This document shows, piece after piece, positions 6,457 through 8,613 of a stretch of DNA of 8,613 nt. The notes below the pieces were generated by a model. That model did not search any database, was not told the origin of the DNA, and saw only the letters and a program-made list of their open reading frames with translations. The first letter of the stretch is position 1. Each line of letters begins with the position of its first letter. The DNA comes from Candidatus Gastranaerophilales bacterium (GTDB taxonomy: Bacteria > Cyanobacteriota > Vampirovibrionia > Gastranaerophilales > Gastranaerophilaceae): contig JAMPIM010000061.1 in the NCBI GenBank assembly GCA_023662705.1, positions 1 through 8,613 of the forward strand, read 5' to 3'. The translations under genes were made by a program, and so were the position numbers.

Positions 6457-8541
6457 CTAGCAGCCGCAAGTGCCTTCGCAGCATCCGCAGTCTAGTTGGA
6501 TATCAAGGTCTCCCATAAATACTTCGTCTTTACCTAAAGCGTTAGGGATGATAGAGAAAGTATTTGAGATACCGTCTTGAGCATCGCTGAACGGAAGTTT
6601 AGCTACTGAAGCAAGTGATGCTACAGCACCGTGAGAATCACGTCCGTGCATTGGGTTAGCACCAGGAGCTAGAGGAATACCAGCTTTTCTACCGTCAGGA
6701 GTGTTACCTGTCTTTTTACCGTAAACAACGTTTGAAGTGATTGTTAAGATAGACATTGTAGGAATAGAATTTCTATAAGTATAGTGTTTTCTAATCATAG
6801 CCATGAATTTCTTAACAAGGTCAACTGCAAATTGGTCAACTCTGTCGTCGTTGTTACCGTATTTAGGGAAATCGCCTTCAACTTCGTAATCTACAACGAT
6901 ACCGTCTTCATCACGGATAGTTTTAACTTTTGCATATTTGATTGCAGAAAGTGAGTCAGCAACAACTGAAAGACCTGCAATACCTGTTGCGAAGTATCTC
7001 TTAACATCTCTATCGTGAAGAGCCATTTGAGATCTTTCGTAGCAGTATTTGTCGTGCATATAGTGGATTACGTTCAATGTGTTAACGTATAAACCTGCTA
7101 ACCATTCCATCATATCTTCGTATCTTGACATAACTTCATCGAAATCAAGGTATTCAGAAGTGATTGGTCTGAATTTAGGACCGATTTGTTCTTTAAGTCT
7201 TTCGTCAACACCGCCGTTAATAGCGTATAATAAACATTTAGCTAAGTTAGCACGAGCACCGAAGAACTGCATTTCTTTACCAACAACCATTGAAGATACA
7301 CAGCAAGCGATTGCATAATCGTCACCGTGAGTAACTCTCATCATATCATCGTTTTCGTATTGGATAGATGAAGTTGTGATAGAAATGTGAGCAGCATATT
7401 GTTTGAAACCGTGTGGTAATCTTTTTGACCACAATACTGTCAAGTTTGGTTCAGGTGCTGTACCTAAGTTTTCAAGAGTGTGTAAGTAACGGAATGAGTT
7501 TTTAGTAACCATGTGACGTCCGTCAATACCAACACCACCGATTGATTCAGTTACCCAAGTAGGGTCGCCTGAGAACAATGAATTGTATTCAGGAGTTCTA
7601 GCGAATTTAACTAATCTTAACTTCATAATGAAGTGGTCAATCATTTCTTGAGCTTGTTCTTCTGTGATGATACCTTTTTTAAGGTCTCTTTCAATGAAGA
7701 TGTCCAAGAAAGTTGAAGTTCTACCGATTGACATTGCAGCACCGTTTTGTTCTTTAACTGCTGACAAGTAACCGAAGTATAACCATTGAATAGCTTCTTT
7801 GGCGTTTGAAGCAGGTTTTCTGATATCGAAACCGTAAGTATCGCCTAATTGAGCCATTTCTTGAAGAGCTCTGATTTGTTCAGCGATTTCTTCTTTTAAT
7901 TGGATTTTATCAGGTGTCATTTCACCGTTTAAAGAAGCATGTTGTTCTTTTTTGTCTTCGATAAGTCTATCGATACCATAAAGAGCGATTCTTCTGTAGT
8001 CACCGATGATACGACCACGGCCGTAAGCATCAGGCAAACCTGTTAAGATTGCAGAGTGACGAGCAGCTCTCATTTCAGGTGTGTAAGCATCGAATACACC
8101 CTGGTTGTGAGTTTTTCTGTATTTTGTGAAGATTTCAGAAACTTCAGCATCTACTTCATAACCGTATGATTTGCAAGAAGTTTCAGCCATTCTGATACCG
8201 CCGAATGGTTGAAGTGATCTTTTAAGAGGTGCATCTGTTTGAACACCAACGATAGTTTCTAAATCTTTATCGATATAGCCTGCACCGTGTGAAGTGATTG
8301 TAGAAACGATTTTTGTGTCCATATCAAGAACACCGCCGTTTTCACGTTCTTTTTTGAACAATTCGCAGCATTCTTCCCACAATTTTGTAGTAGCTGCAGT
8401 TGGTCCAGCCAAGAAGCTAGAATCACCATCATAAGGTGTGTAGTTTTTTTGGATAAAATCTCTTACATTGATTTCTGACTGCCATTTGCCGCCTACGAAA
8501 TCAGTTGTAGAAGATTGTCTTTCTAATGTTAATTCTGACAT
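6457..8541 (-). CDS. pflB: Pyruvate formate-lyase catalytic subunit lacking the glycyl radical domain
   Basis: PFL converts pyruvate and CoA to acetyl-CoA and formate in anaerobic fermentation in the cytosol. Start chosen at the ATG 8541 (AAGGAG 6 nt upstream), not the GTG at 8565, giving 694 aa. The sequence tracks E. coli PflB closely: GLPDAYGRGRIIGDYRR (168-184, with a substrate arginine), PTWVTESIGG (327-336, W329), the catalytic pair C413-C414 in DDYAIACCVSSM (407-418; E. coli Cys418/419), FFGARANLAK (426-435, R430), HYMHDKYCYE (493-502) and GKKTGNTPDGRKAG (608-621). The match stops after FSIIPNALGKDE (662-673); the chain then ends in a new tail with five cysteines (CGCCEGTCGC, 685-694). 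The radical domain, normally continuous here, is encoded by the next gene, 72 bp downstream. The enzyme therefore cannot work alone. Confidence 0.95.
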   Translation of the reverse strand: MSELTLERQSSTTDFVGGKWQSEINVRDFIQKNYTPYDGDSSFLAGPTAATTKLWEECCELFKKERENGGVLDMDTKIVSTITSHGAGYIDKDLETIVGVQTDAPLKRSLQPFGGIRMAETSCKSYGYEVDAEVSEIFTKYRKTHNQGVFDAYTPEMRAARHSAILTGLPDAYGRGRIIGDYRRIALYGIDRLIEDKKEQHASLNGEMTPDKIQLKEEIAEQIRALQEMAQLGDTYGFDIRKPASNAKEAIQWLYFGYLSAVKEQNGAAMSIGRTSTFLDIFIERDLKKGIITEEQAQEMIDHFIMKLRLVKFARTPEYNSLFSGDPTWVTESIGGVGIDGRHMVTKNSFRYLHTLENLGTAPEPNLTVLWSKRLPHGFKQYAAHISITTSSIQYENDDMMRVTHGDDYAIACCVSSMVVGKEMQFFGARANLAKCLLYAINGGVDERLKEQIGPKFRPITSEYLDFDEVMSRYEDMMEWLAGLYVNTLNVIHYMHDKYCYERSQMALHDRDVKRYFATGIAGLSVVADSLSAIKYAKVKTIRDEDGIVVDYEVEGDFPKYGNNDDRVDQFAVDLVKKFMAMIRKHYTYRNSIPTMSILTITSNVVYGKKTGNTPDGRKAGIPLAPGANPMHGRDSHGAVASLASVAKLPFSDAQDGISNTFSIIPNALGKDEVFMGDLDIQLDCGCCEGTCGC

Positions 8542-8596
8542 TTTTATCTCCTTACTTTCCGTCACGAAATTCGCAACTTTCTATTACTAACATTTC

Positions 8597-8612
8597 TTTA
8601 TACAATATTATA
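8597..8612 (-). promoter_or_regulatory. Candidate -10 elements upstream of pflB
   Basis: On the minus strand a perfect TATAAT (8607-8612) is followed by TATAAA (8597-8602). Either could be the -10 of the PFL operon. The -35 regions would fall at or beyond the window edge, so neither can be confirmed. No FNR-type TTGAT-N4-ATCAA box is visible in 8542-8613. Confidence 0.45.
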
Positions 8613-8613
8613 C

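Noticed and set aside
6385..6459. pflB split as a sequencing frameshift or pseudogene
   Set aside because: The two parts are in the same frame with three in-frame stops, the second gene has its own ribosome site and ATG, and both parts keep all key residues.
7079..7318. Open frames opposite pflB and other antisense frames across the window
   Set aside because: They mirror strongly conserved genes, lack ribosome sites and show no recognisable protein features.
8542..8565. GTG start at 8565 for pflB, adding eight residues (MTESKEIK)
   Set aside because: The ATG at 8541 has an ideal AAGGAG 6 nt upstream, and the extra codons would translate through that ribosome site.

Overview
The window looks like a piece of chromosome from an AT-rich, flagellated, fermentative bacterium. 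The flagellar hook genes, the yggS-sepF pair typical of Cyanobacteria and Firmicutes, and an oxygen-sensitive pyruvate formate-lyase together fit a gut-type Melainabacterium (Gastranaerophilales/Vampirovibrionia) best. A clostridial Firmicute is the main alternative. This placement is inference from gene content and general sequence character; there is no rRNA or other marker here to settle it.

Layout, plus strand, 3-4258. The 3' part of fliK (hook-length ruler, cut by the window edge), a short flgD (hook cap) and flgE (hook protein) form a tight flagellar operon. About 235 bp without a gene follow (2744-2978). This stretch is full of short hairpins built around CATG and ends in a TATAAT promoter. 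Next come yggS (PLP-binding homeostasis protein) and sepF (FtsZ anchor), 17 bp apart. A textbook rho-independent terminator at 4361-4390 ends this side.

Layout, minus strand, 8541-4430. Transcription runs right to left towards sepF. First is a pyruvate formate-lyase operon encoding the enzyme in two pieces: a 694-aa catalytic subunit without the glycyl radical domain (6457-8541), and a separate 80-aa protein that is that domain (6142-6384). They are separated by 72 bp carrying a strong hairpin, and the operon closes with a 15-bp-stem terminator. A second two-gene unit then starts from an extended -10 promoter. It encodes a 389-aa membrane protein (DUF805-like part, tryptophan-rich FNWGAFF/KGNEWA module, soluble C-terminal domain) and a 135-aa protein carrying the same module alone. 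Its 14-bp-stem terminator lies back to back with that of sepF.

The most interesting item is the split pyruvate formate-lyase. All catalytic residues sit on one polypeptide and the radical-bearing glycine on another, so the active enzyme must be assembled from two chains. The large subunit ends in a five-cysteine tail exactly where the radical domain would normally begin. The activating enzyme gene (pflA) is not in the window.
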